Assembly (NCBI RefSeq): GCF_900099975.1
Contig: NZ_FNEI01000009.1
Span: 62,001-126,000 of the forward strand
Length of the DNA: 64,000 nt
Reading direction: 5' to 3'
From: Arthrobacter cupressi
GTDB lineage: Bacteria > Actinomycetota > Actinomycetes > Actinomycetales > Micrococcaceae
Made by a program: the position numbers and the translations under genes. This document shows, piece after piece, positions 24,280-33,800 of this stretch. Position 1 is the first letter of the stretch, and each line of letters opens with the position of its first letter. The notes under the pieces were generated by a model. That model saw nothing but the letters and a program-made list of their open reading frames with translations. It was not told the DNA's origin and made no database searches.

Positions 24280-24332
24280 CGCATCACCGGTTGTCAACCA
24301 GGAAATAGTCCATTACCTAGGGATGGAGTGAC

Positions 24333-24557
24333 ATGGCGGAACAGCAACCACACCCTCGGTCCAAGGCTCCGCGGCCGGAGGAATCACGCTCGACTTATCT
24401 GACCCGGACCGAAGCGGCGAACTACCTGAACATCCCTGCCCACTGGCTTGCGAACAACACAAAGCAGGGCCCGAGGTACATCAAGGTAGGAGGTCTGGTG
24501 CGCTACTCCGTCGAAGCCCTGGATGACTTCATGTCCGCCAACGAAGCCCGTCGGTAG
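24333..24557 (+). CDS. Excisionase-like MerR-type helix-turn-helix protein
   Basis: A 74-residue DNA-binding protein of the AlpA/Xis type: YLTRTEAANYLNIPAHWLAN is the winged-helix DNA-binding segment, and GPRYIKVGGLVRYSVEALDDFM is the strand and wing that follows. Such proteins act as recombination directionality factors or promoter regulators beside integrases. GATGGAG precedes the ATG. First rightward gene of the element. Confidence 0.85.
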   Translation: MAEQQPHPRSKAPRPEESRSTYLTRTEAANYLNIPAHWLANNTKQGPRYIKVGGLVRYSVEALDDFMSANEARR

Positions 24558-24749
24558 TAAGGCCCCCGATTGCTGGCGATGGGCGGGGCAGAATCAGCCG
24601 CCCGGCGCACCGCTGATGCAGTGCCCGCAACGGTCCCGCACCAGGCCTGGCTTCCAACCACCGGAGCCACCGGTGTCACGACTGAACTACCCGGCGCTGA
24701 CGGTGGCCGCACGTTTGAATTTTCCTTGAAACAGCAAACGGAGGAAACG

Positions 24750-25142
24750 ATGATCCCGTTGAACGAGCCTTCACATGGAGCTGAGCCTGAGAAACCGCCT
24801 GGCGACCTGTCTTCCGCCAAAGATAGCGAAGGCAACAACTTCTCGTTCGCCGCGTGGAATCCCTTTCTCGTCCGCTGGCTCAACATGATCGTCAACGACG
24901 GCGGCCTCTCTCCCGGTGCGAAGGACGTGGCAGTTGCAATCGCGCGTGCCGTTCGTATTGGACGTGTGGCCATCACAAACTGGCAGCGGATCAACGCTTC
25001 GCTGGGCCGCGTCAAAATGGACCTCGCGGTTTTCGAGACATTGAAGGAACTCGAGTGGGCGGGATACATCAGTCGCTACGTGGATGAGCAAGGTCGTGGA
25101 TCCTGGGGGTTTTCCCTGCACATGATGAAGGAGGAACTGTGA
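24750..25142 (+). CDS. Winged-helix-like protein of the element, possible replication accessory
   Basis: A 130-residue protein. The ATG at 24750 has GGAGG 6 bases upstream and starts after sequence with no coding character. The C-terminal 90 residues (LSPGAKDVAVAIARAVRIGRVAITNWQRINASLGR, FETLKELEWAGYISRY) look like a winged helix, similar in outline to the next protein. It overlaps the next gene by 4 bases (GTGA). Probably an early element gene for replication or regulation; exact role unknown. Confidence 0.65.
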   Translation: MIPLNEPSHGAEPEKPPGDLSSAKDSEGNNFSFAAWNPFLVRWLNMIVNDGGLSPGAKDVAVAIARAVRIGRVAITNWQRINASLGRVKMDLAVFETLKELEWAGYISRYVDEQGRGSWGFSLHMMKEEL

Positions 25143-25501
25143 ACGAAATCTGGGGTCGGCCGGCCCGGCCGCTGCAATACGCCAAAGCAATTGCCAATTC
25201 CGATCTCCCGTCCGGCGTCCGCGCCACTTGCTGGGCTCTTGCCACCTTCGCCGATAACGAAACGGGCCTTGCATGGCCCTCGGTAAAGAAGCTCTCGGAA
25301 GCTGCGGGCCTGTCCCGCGCCGTTGTCTCCAAGCACACCACCTTGGCGGAGGCGAAGGGGTATTTGCGCAAAGACCGTCGCTACAACGGCTCGATCTTTT
25401 ACACCATCACCATCCCGGTCGGGGCTGAAAACCGGGACGATATCCGCGCACTCGAACAACTTATGCAGGAAGCACCGCAGACTCGTGGGTTGCAGTCCTG
25501 A
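25139..25501 (+). CDS. Helix-turn-helix protein, plasmid/phage replication-type
   Basis: A 120-residue protein whose core (VRATCWALATFADNETGLAW-, PSVKKLSEAAGLSRAVVSKHTTLAEAKGYL) is the winged helix common at the N-terminus of phage and plasmid replication initiators. It stops soon after, so either the protein is a stand-alone regulator or the initiator is truncated. GTG start overlaps the previous stop. The following DNA contains short repeats and hairpins, which is compatible with an origin region. Confidence 0.7.
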   Translation: MNEIWGRPARPLQYAKAIANSDLPSGVRATCWALATFADNETGLAWPSVKKLSEAAGLSRAVVSKHTTLAEAKGYLRKDRRYNGSIFYTITIPVGAENRDDIRALEQLMQEAPQTRGLQS

Positions 25502-25615
25502 ATGGAAAGCATGGGCACCACGGTCGAAGATCTCGGGCTTGGTGGCCCGAAGATGTCGCCCGACTCCTACCCCGGTTTCCTTTCCACCTTGGGACCCGAG
25601 AAACTCGCCCCCTAA
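25502..25615 (+). CDS. Possible small protein or displaced tail of the replication-type gene
   Basis: A 37-codon frame starting directly after the previous stop (TGA-ATG) and ending where the DNA turns into ACTACC-rich repeats. No recognisable domain. It could be translated by reinitiation, or be the remnant of a longer C-terminus after a nonsense change. Weakly supported. Confidence 0.3.
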   Translation: MESMGTTVEDLGLGGPKMSPDSYPGFLSTLGPEKLAP

Positions 25616-25698
25616 CTACCCCACCTCTACCTACCCAGGTAGAACGACCTCAAGGGAGTTCTACCCCATATGGAACTACCTCATTACAACTACCTCAT
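25614..25698. repeat. ACTACC-rich repeat cluster
   Basis: AACTACC occurs at 25614, 25674 and 25688, and CTACC occurs four more times between them. AACTACCTCAT is repeated exactly (25674-25684 and 25688-25698). The cluster lies between a replication-type gene and three hairpins. It could be iteron-like, but no initiator for it is obvious. Confidence 0.45.
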
Positions 25699-25741
25699 CC
25701 ATAACCGCTCCGGGCCTTGACGCCGGAACGGCTCGAAGACG

Positions 25742-25838
25742 GGGCCCTGCGTTGAGGGCAGGGCCCCCAACACGGCACCAGATTCGGCATTGGCCCTGCC
25801 TTGGAGGCAGGGCCGCAGTTCCGGTCCGCAACCGGAAC
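25742..25838. repeat. Three tandem perfect hairpins in non-coding DNA of the element
   Basis: Stems: 25742-25750 with 25758-25766 (9 bp); 25792-25800 with 25806-25814 (9 bp, 5-base loop); 25818-25825 with 25831-25838 (8 bp, 5-base loop). The first two share the CCCTGC/GCAGGG core. No T tract follows any of them, so they are unlikely to be simple terminators. Candidate origin, transfer or small RNA structure. The remaining DNA to 25975 has no convincing gene. Confidence 0.55.
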
Positions 25839-25975
25839 AACGATTCGTTAGGTCCAGGAAAGCGGAGCGCAGCGCAGCCCGAAGGGCGGAGCAAGCTCCG
25901 CAGTTAGCCAACGCTTTCGGCGTGCATCGCCGGCAGCGATGAATCCATCGGTGGACAACACCCGAAGGGGGAACC

Positions 25976-26290
25976 GTGACCAAGATCGGGTCCGGGCTCA
26001 AGGACCAGGCGGCTGAAACCCTAAGGCAGGCGAGGACGTTTGACCGCATCAAAAGGCATTACGAGGGTCTGGGCCTTTGCGGTCCCTGCGCCGCACAGGC
26101 GGCGTGGGGCCATCAGATCGGATTCTCCCAGTCCAAGGCGCCCTGTGAGGACTGCCAGCCGATTGTCGACGGATTCCCTGTCGCCAAGCCAAATGGGTGG
26201 AGGTCCAACTCCCCCCGGCGAGGGGTCGAATTCTCACCCTGGATCCGTCGCGAGAAGGCCGCCAGTGAGCCTCTGGAGCGCGAATCCTGA
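25976..26290 (+). CDS. Small Cys-rich protein of the element
   Basis: A 104-residue basic protein with CGPC near residue 36 and CEDC near residue 58, a possible four-cysteine zinc site. The GTG start is preceded by GAAGGGGG. The last 35 residues are Arg/Ser/Pro-rich. Similar small Cys proteins are common cargo of actinobacterial integrated elements, without known function. Confidence 0.55.
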   Translation: MTKIGSGLKDQAAETLRQARTFDRIKRHYEGLGLCGPCAAQAAWGHQIGFSQSKAPCEDCQPIVDGFPVAKPNGWRSNSPRRGVEFSPWIRREKAASEPLERES

Positions 26291-26888
26291 CAGCGGTATT
26301 TGATGCACAGCACCGGCGGATCGGGCTCGCTCGGCGGTGTCGGCAAATCGGCGGTCGCGTGCAAGCCATTGCGAGCTTCGCTGCCTGCCGACACGAAGCT
26401 GCCGTGTCTCTTTTGAAGTGAACCTATACCTGTAGCAATAGCCGCTGGAGCCGGCAGGGTCCTTGTAGTAGGTGGACATCTGATCGGCGTCGATCTCGCT
26501 TGTGGCGAGGATCGTAAAGGCGTCGTCAGTGGGAGCCGCATCGAACACGTTCACCGCGCAGAGACGTGGATCCTATTGCCCAGAACTGCCGTGACAGGCT
26601 CAAAGGCTGCGGATGCGTGTTCAAGTGGCGCGGCCAGTGTGAGAGTCGTTTCATCATCGAAGGACGGGACAGCGTCCTTCTCGATGCCCTCACGCGACAA
26701 AGGCGGATGTGAGTGATTTACCAACTAAGATTCCTTGGGAGGTGCGGGAAGAGTCGGCGCTCCCTCCAAGGCATCAACAGCCAGCTCATCGCGCTCAACG
26801 TTGTTTTATTCATGGAACAAGTCGATGCGGAACGAACGAGCCATTTATCTTTCAATAGAGCATTTATGACGGGACCTAAGAGAGCATC
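26291..26888. other. About 600 bp without a convincing gene
   Basis: Only short frames occur on both strands. One 48-codon frame at 26566-26712 (GTG start, plus strand) has four cysteines (NCRDRLKGCGCVFKW and QCESRF) and a plausible soluble tail; it may be a remnant or a tiny protein, but lacks a clear ribosome site. The rest looks like decayed element DNA. Confidence 0.4.
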
Positions 26889-27599
26889 ATGGAGTTTTGG
26901 AACTGGCTTAGCGGGGTACTAAATGGGCTAGGTCAGATACTGGCAGCCGAGAAAGCACCGTGGTGGGGAATCCCAGTGATAACAGCAAGTGCGACCCTGC
27001 TGGGTGCATTCGTCTCGTACACCTCTACACGGGCAAGCGATAACCGTAAGGCCAAGAACGAGGACCGGCGGCGCTGGGATGAGGAAGTCCGGACACACTG
27101 CGTCAAGTACCTCAAGTACATGGATAGTTTCAAGGAGAAGACTAACGAGCTGAAAAAATTCGAGGGTTTTGGCGCTGCTACCGTCAAGATGGTCACGGAT
27201 CCTAAGACGGGCGAATCGATCAAGGAAGTAGATCTCGCCATGAGGCAGAAGAAAAAGGCCCAAGACAAAGCTCGGAAGGCGCTCGACCAGATGGCATCCA
27301 TTGCCCCAAAGGCGCTCTACCAAAGCTGTCTTGCGCTATTTGTCGCGGTCCTCAACATGAGCATGGCGGACAAAGTCACGCCTGAGCTGGAATACAAGTT
27401 CAAGTCGAGCCGTAGCAAAGTACGCGCTAAACTGCGCAGCGCGATGAAGGTGGAACCGCTCCCAACCAAGCCTCGGCTCCGGACCAGGATTAAGCGCTGG
27501 ATCAAGGATCCCTCTTCCTTTGTTTCTGATTTTCAGGATCGGAAGGCCAACAGGGCGAAGATCAAGGAACTAAAGAAGGCCAAAACAAAGAGGGCCTGA
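26889..27599 (+). CDS. Single-pass membrane protein of unknown function
   Basis: A 236-residue protein: amphipathic start (FWNWLSGVLNGLGQIL), one membrane helix at about 25-44 (WWGIPVITASATLLGAFVSY), then a long, very basic cytoplasmic region with coiled-coil character (RKAKNEDRRRWDEEVRTH, MRQKKKAQDKARKALDQM) and a Lys/Arg-rich tail. Codon use is noticeably less GC-rich than the flanking chromosome, as for recent transfer. A related but broken copy lies just downstream (27650-27949). No family recognised. Confidence 0.65.
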   Translation: MEFWNWLSGVLNGLGQILAAEKAPWWGIPVITASATLLGAFVSYTSTRASDNRKAKNEDRRRWDEEVRTHCVKYLKYMDSFKEKTNELKKFEGFGAATVKMVTDPKTGESIKEVDLAMRQKKKAQDKARKALDQMASIAPKALYQSCLALFVAVLNMSMADKVTPELEYKFKSSRSKVRAKLRSAMKVEPLPTKPRLRTRIKRWIKDPSSFVSDFQDRKANRAKIKELKKAKTKRA

Positions 27600-27649
27600 A
27601 GAAGATGCCTCTGTGTCCAGACATAGCGTAGGCAAACTAGAGGAGAACC

Positions 27650-27949
27650 GTGGATCAGTTCATCCAGTTCCTAATGCAAGTGGAAGCGCCCAGGTGGTCT
27701 GGTGGTCCGCTCTCATTGGCAGGGTCGTCGGTGACTTCATCGCCTGTTTAACGACGACACAACACCGCCAGAGAGCAGAGGTTGACCGACCGAATCAAGG
27801 CTGACGATGAGCGAGTGCCCGCGGACAAAGCGACCTGGTGGGTTGAGACGATCACTCGTCTCTCGGACCTGCCGGTGATCAACTACCGGCTTCGCAGCCA
27901 GATCTTGCTCCGCCCTGCCACCCCGACGGCGGGGCAGAATTTCATCTAG
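27650..27949 (+). pseudogene. Frameshifted small membrane-protein gene
   Basis: GTG 27650 has AGGAGAA upstream. The readable pieces in order are DQFIQFLMQVEAPRW, then in another frame WWSALIGRVVGDFIACLTTTQHRQRAEVD, then in a third frame RIKADDERVPADKATWWVETITRL ending at TAG 27947-27949. Joined, they give a protein with a WW-started membrane helix followed by a charged tail, the same layout as the protein encoded at 26889. At least two frameshifts are needed, so it is judged non-functional. Confidence 0.5.
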
Positions 27950-28424
27950 GTGTGTCCCGGGCATAGGGCCATGGGATGCCCTTCGTGACTGATCTATGAC
28001 AACGCTATTTGTGCACCGCAGCGAGAGCCGACAGTTGGCGCGGCGCTGTCGGCAAAAGACAGCCCCGTCCGGCTGTGCGCCCTGCCGGCCGACCGATTCT
28101 CAGCCACGGCCAGCTCTGGAGCGGTCGCGGGGGCGCCCTTGTTGAGTGAATTCTGACGGCGCCATAGGCGCGGCGGTGGTTGCCCGAGTTCCGCCCGACG
28201 CCGTCGTAGAACGGATCCGACCGCCGGATCGGTTCCGCTGGCATACGACCGCATTCAACTTCGTCGACCTTGGAATGGCCCACTCATCGGCGGCGCGACA
28301 CATTCCCGGCTCCAGGACTCGACAGGCGTCGCGAGACGAGCTAGATTAATTACCCCAAGTGGGAATATGGGCGGTACCCCGTCGGCGTTGTACACTTACG
28401 ATAGCTACCACCTAGGAGCACTCA
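27950..28424. other. Non-coding or decayed stretch before the toxin-antitoxin pair
   Basis: No supported gene. A 67-codon plus-strand frame (GTG 28146 to 28349) has no recognisable domain or ribosome site. The last 70 bp carry the presumable promoter of the antitoxin gene. Confidence 0.5.
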
Positions 28425-28718
28425 ATGGACAGCACAAAGTTCACGCCTGTTGGAGAAGTCAGCGCAGACGAGCGCTCACGGATCTCAGTGGGCAAAGCTG
28501 GCGTGCGCCGAGATGACCGTTACGCGATCGCCGTCAATGACGAAGGTGCAATCCTGCTGACACCTCTGGTTTCGATCCCCAAGCGCGAACTGTTGGTCTG
28601 GGAGGACGTTCAGATTCGGGAAGCGCTCAGCCGGGGGCTGCTCGAATCCGCCGCCGGGCAGGCCAAGTCACTCGGTGATTTCACACAGTTCCTCGACGGA
28701 GACGAGGACGAAGACTGA
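28425..28718 (+). CDS. Antitoxin of a type II toxin-antitoxin pair
   Basis: A 97-residue acidic protein. The N-terminal half (RISVGKAGVRRDDRYAIAVNDEGAILLTPL) resembles an AbrB/SpoVT-like swapped-hairpin DNA-binding domain, and the C-terminus is helical and ends in a run of acidic residues, as expected for a toxin-wrapping tail. GGAG precedes ATG 28425. Its stop shares one base with the toxin start (TGATG), the usual coupling in such pairs. It should neutralise the toxin and repress the operon. Confidence 0.75.
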   Translation: MDSTKFTPVGEVSADERSRISVGKAGVRRDDRYAIAVNDEGAILLTPLVSIPKRELLVWEDVQIREALSRGLLESAAGQAKSLGDFTQFLDGDEDED

Positions 28719-29014
28719 TGCCGTTCAGCCTCATCCTCACTCCTGAGGCAATCAGCGCTTTGGAGGCCCTTGAGGGCGACGGTCATCAAGAGAAGAAGCT
28801 GAAGAAAGTCCGACGAGCGTTGGGACGACTGCAGCAAGATCCAAAGCATCCTGGCCTGAGCTCGCACAAGTACACGTCCTTGTCGGGGGTGAACGGCGAA
28901 GACGTGTGGGACTCCTACGTAGAAAACAACACACCCTCGGCCTGGCGGATCTTCTGGCATTACGGTCCTGCCGAGGGCGCAATCACGGTTCTCTCCATCA
29001 CGCCGCACCCCTAG
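28718..29014 (+). CDS. RelE/ParE-like toxin
   Basis: A 98-residue protein with the RelE/ParE outline: LTPEAISALEAL, a Lys/Arg-rich helix (KKLKKVRRALGRLQ), GLSSHKYTSL, and the final strands AWRIFWHYGP and AITVLSITPHP. RelE-type toxins cleave ribosome-bound mRNA and ParE-type inhibit gyrase; which applies cannot be read from this sequence. Directly coupled to the antitoxin. In this setting it may stabilise the element or act in abortive defence. Confidence 0.78.
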   Translation: MPFSLILTPEAISALEALEGDGHQEKKLKKVRRALGRLQQDPKHPGLSSHKYTSLSGVNGEDVWDSYVENNTPSAWRIFWHYGPAEGAITVLSITPHP

Positions 29015-29100
29015 GGGCTGAAATCCCACGTGAGCAGTTGGCTCTGCCTTGAGCAATTTGGCTTAGTCTAAGCTAGCCACACTATGTAGGAGCGGGGGCG

Positions 29101-30645
29101 ATGGTCGACTCAGAATCACGCGAACGACTGCTGTTGAACGCCTTGGTGGCCTATAGCGACTCGTGCACCCGACCGAGCCTCACCCCCGGCTGCCCCTACT
29201 ATAGGGTTACCGAGGACGGTCCAACGTGTGGTGAGCAATGTCGCCAGATCGCCGAAGAAATGGGCTTCGCTCAACGGCCGGTGGTTACCGAAAACATCGG
29301 TGGCCTGAGGATGACCGGGCGGTCGGTTCCGCGGGAAGTGGTTGCCCGAGCCGAAGAATTCGACGCCAGGAGGCATTTCCTCTCGGACAGACATCACCCA
29401 GCGCGCAAACAATCGGCAAGCACTCTACTGCTGAGGTTGCGTACAGCCTGTACCAACACCGTGCTCGGAGATCCACCGGGTCCAGACGAGGAATCTGCCT
29501 CGGCGATCTGGCAGGAACTCTCCGATAGGAAATTCCCCATAGCCCAGGCGGCTGCCGGAGGCCTGAATTGGACTCTCGCCTTGGCTGCGGCGACTAGATC
29601 CGCTTCGGGGAGGCTCCGGGCCTTAGGATTGCTCGCCGCGCCGCCGCATTCAGCTTCTGTCCAGGACCAATGGGAAGACTTTGCGATCAAGGTAGTCTCC
29701 GATCACGAGATCTTGGGCAAGCGCGAGAACATTGATGTATCGCGGAGGCGCGCGGAGCGAATCAGAGGCACTAGGGTGAACCTGCCGAGTTGGCTTCGCG
29801 ACTTGGGTGACAGCGTGAGTGTCATCGAAGGCCTATTGAAGGACCCGCTGCTGGCATTCATCTTCGGCCCGACTTTTGTTCCGCGCCTCAGCCAGTGGTT
29901 CGGGCGACTGCTGGGGGAAGGCCGCATCATCCGGCTAGATAAAGTGCCGGACGAGCGTGTGTTCTCGAGCCTCCCTGCACAAGATTACGTGGACGAAGCT
30001 GGGCTGTGGCTGTGGACACGGCTTACAGAGACTAACCTCGACGTTTGGAGCCTTTCCAGCCTGCTGTCTGAGTGGGAGTGGGTCGCCCGCGAAAAGGACC
30101 ACGGGATTCCACGCAACGTACTGTCCCTGCGCACGATAGATCATGACCGGCTGACTTCGGCATGCCTCGACGCGCTGAATGAGTCCCGCTCATTTACGCA
30201 GACGGCGGGATTCGATGCGCACGAATTCGTATCGGAGGCTATCAAGCATCTACGCCAAGGCGACGCTCGGAAGGCCGCAGATCTTTTCGCTGGACTCAGC
30301 CAGTTGAGGCCAGCCGACGCCGCGGTATGGAACAACCTCGGCTTCTGCCAGTTGGCGTTTGATCCATCCGCGGCTCTTGCGTCCTTATCGAAGGCCGCAA
30401 TGTTTAGCATCGGCAACGATCAGATTCGTTTGGCGAACCAAGTATTCGCCCTGCACCTTTTGCGACGGGATTCGGACGCCCTTGAGCTCGCCAAGGCGGC
30501 ACTCGGCGCGCCAACGGATTCAGATGCCGCCACGATGTGGAGCCCGGGCCATTCTGACATGCCTGAGGTGCTGGTATCCGTTACGGACCTCTCCGCCTAT
30601 ATCCGGGACCTCGAAGAACATATCATTCAACATCGCTGCGCCTGA
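29101..30645 (+). CDS. Cys-cluster/TPR protein of unknown function in the defence island
   Basis: A 514-residue soluble protein. Near the N-terminus it has four cysteines in a zinc-site-like spacing (C22, C31, C43, C47; GCPYY and TCGEQC). The middle is helical (about 100-330). The C-terminal third contains TPR-type repeats (EAIKHLRQGDARKAADLFAGL, AVWNNLGFCQLAFDPSAALASL). ATG 29101 has TAGGAG and a G-rich run upstream. It is convergent with the giant GHKL ATPase gene, 209 bp away. No known family; TPR plus metal site suggests a scaffold or sensor, by inference only. Confidence 0.7.
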   Translation: MVDSESRERLLLNALVAYSDSCTRPSLTPGCPYYRVTEDGPTCGEQCRQIAEEMGFAQRPVVTENIGGLRMTGRSVPREVVARAEEFDARRHFLSDRHHPARKQSASTLLLRLRTACTNTVLGDPPGPDEESASAIWQELSDRKFPIAQAAAGGLNWTLALAAATRSASGRLRALGLLAAPPHSASVQDQWEDFAIKVVSDHEILGKRENIDVSRRRAERIRGTRVNLPSWLRDLGDSVSVIEGLLKDPLLAFIFGPTFVPRLSQWFGRLLGEGRIIRLDKVPDERVFSSLPAQDYVDEAGLWLWTRLTETNLDVWSLSSLLSEWEWVAREKDHGIPRNVLSLRTIDHDRLTSACLDALNESRSFTQTAGFDAHEFVSEAIKHLRQGDARKAADLFAGLSQLRPADAAVWNNLGFCQLAFDPSAALASLSKAAMFSIGNDQIRLANQVFALHLLRRDSDALELAKAALGAPTDSDAATMWSPGHSDMPEVLVSVTDLSAYIRDLEEHIIQHRCA

Positions 30646-30854
30646 AGGTCGATCATGAGGCGGCACAAGCAGAATGTGCCGAGCGGTACGCACAGCTCGA
30701 AGCCACCGTGTTCCGCTCCGCTAGAAGCGGTATTGGGTGGTTTGTGCCTTCCGGGCTGCAAGACCTTGCTTTGTTCCTGGTTCATCAAGTCAGTATCCGA
30801 ACTTGCTCCTTTCCGCTGTGAATTCGACGGCATTGGCTACTGGTACGGGAGTTG

Positions 30855-33800
30855 CTATTCCAGTGCGTAGCGCAGGCGGAGCCCTTGGCCGACGAAGACG
30901 TACTGGCCACGCGCCTTGGGGTCGAATGGGTTGCGGAGCATGCGTATCTTCCTGTTGTGGTTCAGAACATCAGTGATGACAAGCAACCGCCATAGCCCGT
31001 TGCGTGCGTTCGCTTGGGCAGCAAGCACTTGGGTCTCGCCCAGTTCGAACTGACCACCCTCGCCTTGGCTGGTCTTTACCTCGTAGAGCAACGGGCCCTG
31101 ACGGGTTGACACTTGGAAGTCGCACCCCAGACCGTCGTCACCCTGACCTGGGAAAACCCTTTCGCGATACTTCGACACCCAGCACTCAGGGCTAAAAGCT
31201 TCCTTATGGAGGCGGTTCAGCCATTTATAGGCCAGCCATTCACCGGCAAAACCAATCGCGTCTCGTTGCTGATCGCTTAGCCGAGCTGGGCTGCCGCCGG
31301 CGCTGGATGTCTGGTCGCCGGGACCACCCCTACTGCTGGCTTGTTGTGAGACTTCTTTAAGCTGCGTGTAGCGGTTCCGGGCACTGATGACCCCCGGGGT
31401 GGCCTCCAAAGAACGTTCGATGGCCTCAAGGAGGGCGTTATGCCCGTTCTCAAGGTCGAACGCTTGATTGTCAATCAAGACAGTGCGCCGGATGCGAGCG
31501 TCATCAGCCCGTCGTTTGGCCTCCTCCGTGCGCTGTGCCTTGAGGTTTGAAGCGCTAAGGCCAAGCGACGCGAGGTCCACAGATAGGGGCATATCGGCTG
31601 GCCAGAAATCCAAAGCGTTCAACCATCGAAGGAGTTCTTCTCTGTCTAATTTGATGAAATCCAAGGCACCCGCTCGATCGAGGGATTCGAAAGCAGCCTG
31701 GAGGGCGGTTTCTGGATCGATCCATGGCCACCGGACGGGCCGACCCCGGACAGTGAGCCATGCTCGCACGGTTTCAGTGAGTCCACTGATCAAGGTGCTG
31801 ATCATGCGGGAGTTGGCCTCGGCGCACGCTCCCCTGGGAGTGAGCGGACTACCAGTCAAAGGTGGCGCGTCGCCGAGCAAGCGTTGCAGCTCTATCTCTA
31901 CGCGCTCATCCATCTCTTCTGGGGACAGAAAGTCTCGCGTCCATCCCCATGTCGGGTCTGGGGTGATGGTGGCGGGGTCGCGAAGGACGGTCCAATCCGT
32001 TTGCGGGCGGAAGGCTTGGAACCAGTCCCTACGCGACCACCGAATCCTGTCCAGAATCCGATCGTGGTGACTGCGGACGTGGTCGGCGAAGTCCTCCGCC
32101 AACTGTTTCGTATAGTCGATCGGGGGGTAACGTCTGCCGAGTGTCCGGAGCGTCGTATTGAGGCGCTCCAGCGGGACGTTAAGCCTCAGCCGCAGTTCGT
32201 TGACGGACGAACTATCGAGTGCGATTTTCAAAAGCTCAGCGGAACCGATAGGCAACTGCTTCGCGACCAGGCCGAGCCCGTGACCAATGTCGGATTCCCC
32301 AGTTAGCACGGACGATTCGGGGTCAAATGAAGAAGCGGCCTCGTGCCCGGCGAAAAGTGTTACAAACGGGTACAGACGTTCCAGTAACGGGGTCACAGAC
32401 GCTTCAATGCGTCGAGCCGTCGTGTGCACGTCATCTAGCGAGATCTCGCAGGCGTTCGCAACATCATCGTGGCTGATGTCATCAAGAGGAACTGCTCCGG
32501 ACTGCATCCGGGTAATAGCTAGACGTAACTCCGTCGCAATCTCCGGTCGACCGATTAGATGCATCAAGGCCTCCGCTAGGGCGTCAAGGGTCGTCCACTC
32601 CAAGTGCCGCCCGCTCTTTGCCACTACGAGAGTCGGGAATGTGGCATCCGGGACGGAAAGAACTCCTTGCGATCGGGCAGGCAGAGAACGGGTGTGGTCG
32701 CCGATACTGACCTCAATCTTGGTAGCGAACACGAGCCGCACCCGACGCAACGCATCAAGGCCATCTTCGAAGGCACGCTGCCCAAGGTGACTGAAGGAAC
32801 CGCGCCGGAATTCAAGCAAAGTCGCGACAAGAAGAGGCAACTTCGGCATTACCTCGACGAGGAGCGCGGCGTCGTCGTTAGCAGCCTTTCCATCGAAAAG
32901 GAAACCATCGACCAGCACGATTGGAGCAATGTCAGTCGCCCGCCTGACCTGTTCGCCGATTCGCTTTTTCAGGAATGCCGTTACCTGCTCGGCTCCGCTC
33001 GTGACAATGAGCACCGGGCGCTTGAAGTCAGCAAGTAGCCTCAGGAGGCTACGCTCGTCGTCAGTTGAAGCCACAACCAGATCGTGCGGCTCCGCGTCCT
33101 CCCCCAATGGAGGGATTGTGAGCGCCGTCGTGGTCCCGCCGACCTCGACGACTAACCAAGAGGCCTTGTCATCTGGGAATGGCCGTGGATCGGAAACCGT
33201 AATGCAATCGGCCCAGGCACGCTGGTACATGTTGCGAAATTGCGCAACATAGAGGTCTGGCACCTCCTCGGATGCCACCAGTTGGCCTAGGTGGCGTACA
33301 AGACGCGGAGCGTCTTCACGGACACCCCAAACCCCGACTCCCAGCTGTCTGAGTCGCCGAATCGCCCGCGAGTCGTCGTCAAGAAGATCTCGCAATCGCT
33401 TGGTCACCAAGGTCGCGAAGCGCGGAGGCGTCTCCTCGCCCCGGATAGGAAAGGTCCAACTCTCAGCAGGGGTGGCAAATGCCTCGTGCGTTTCCCCTGG
33501 ACGCTGGACCATCAGCCACGGCGCCGTCGCCAAAAACGCCTGTAACGGTGTGACGAATGGTCGCGGGTCGCGGTAGCCTGTTCGGTCCCTTTCCCAAGTG
33601 GTCAAGAAGACCTCGTCTTCCCACTCCTTCATTCCATGGAGGATCTGACGGCACAAGGCTTGCCGTACTTTGCCGGTCAAATGGTCCCAGTCGGCTTGGC
33701 CCGGCAGCCAGAACAGAGAAGTCATCTGCTTGTAGGGCGTTTCTGGATAGAAGGCGTTCGACCTCGTGGGAAGCTGTCCGCTCCATTGCTCAGCGACGCC

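Noticed and set aside
25614..25838. CRISPR array in the repeat cluster
   Set aside because: Repeats are only 6-11 bases, irregularly spaced, with no uniform spacers and no cas genes in the window.
26234..26554. Minus-strand frame of 106 codons in the element
   Set aside because: No ribosome site or family pattern; it overlaps the end of the better supported Cys-rich gene.
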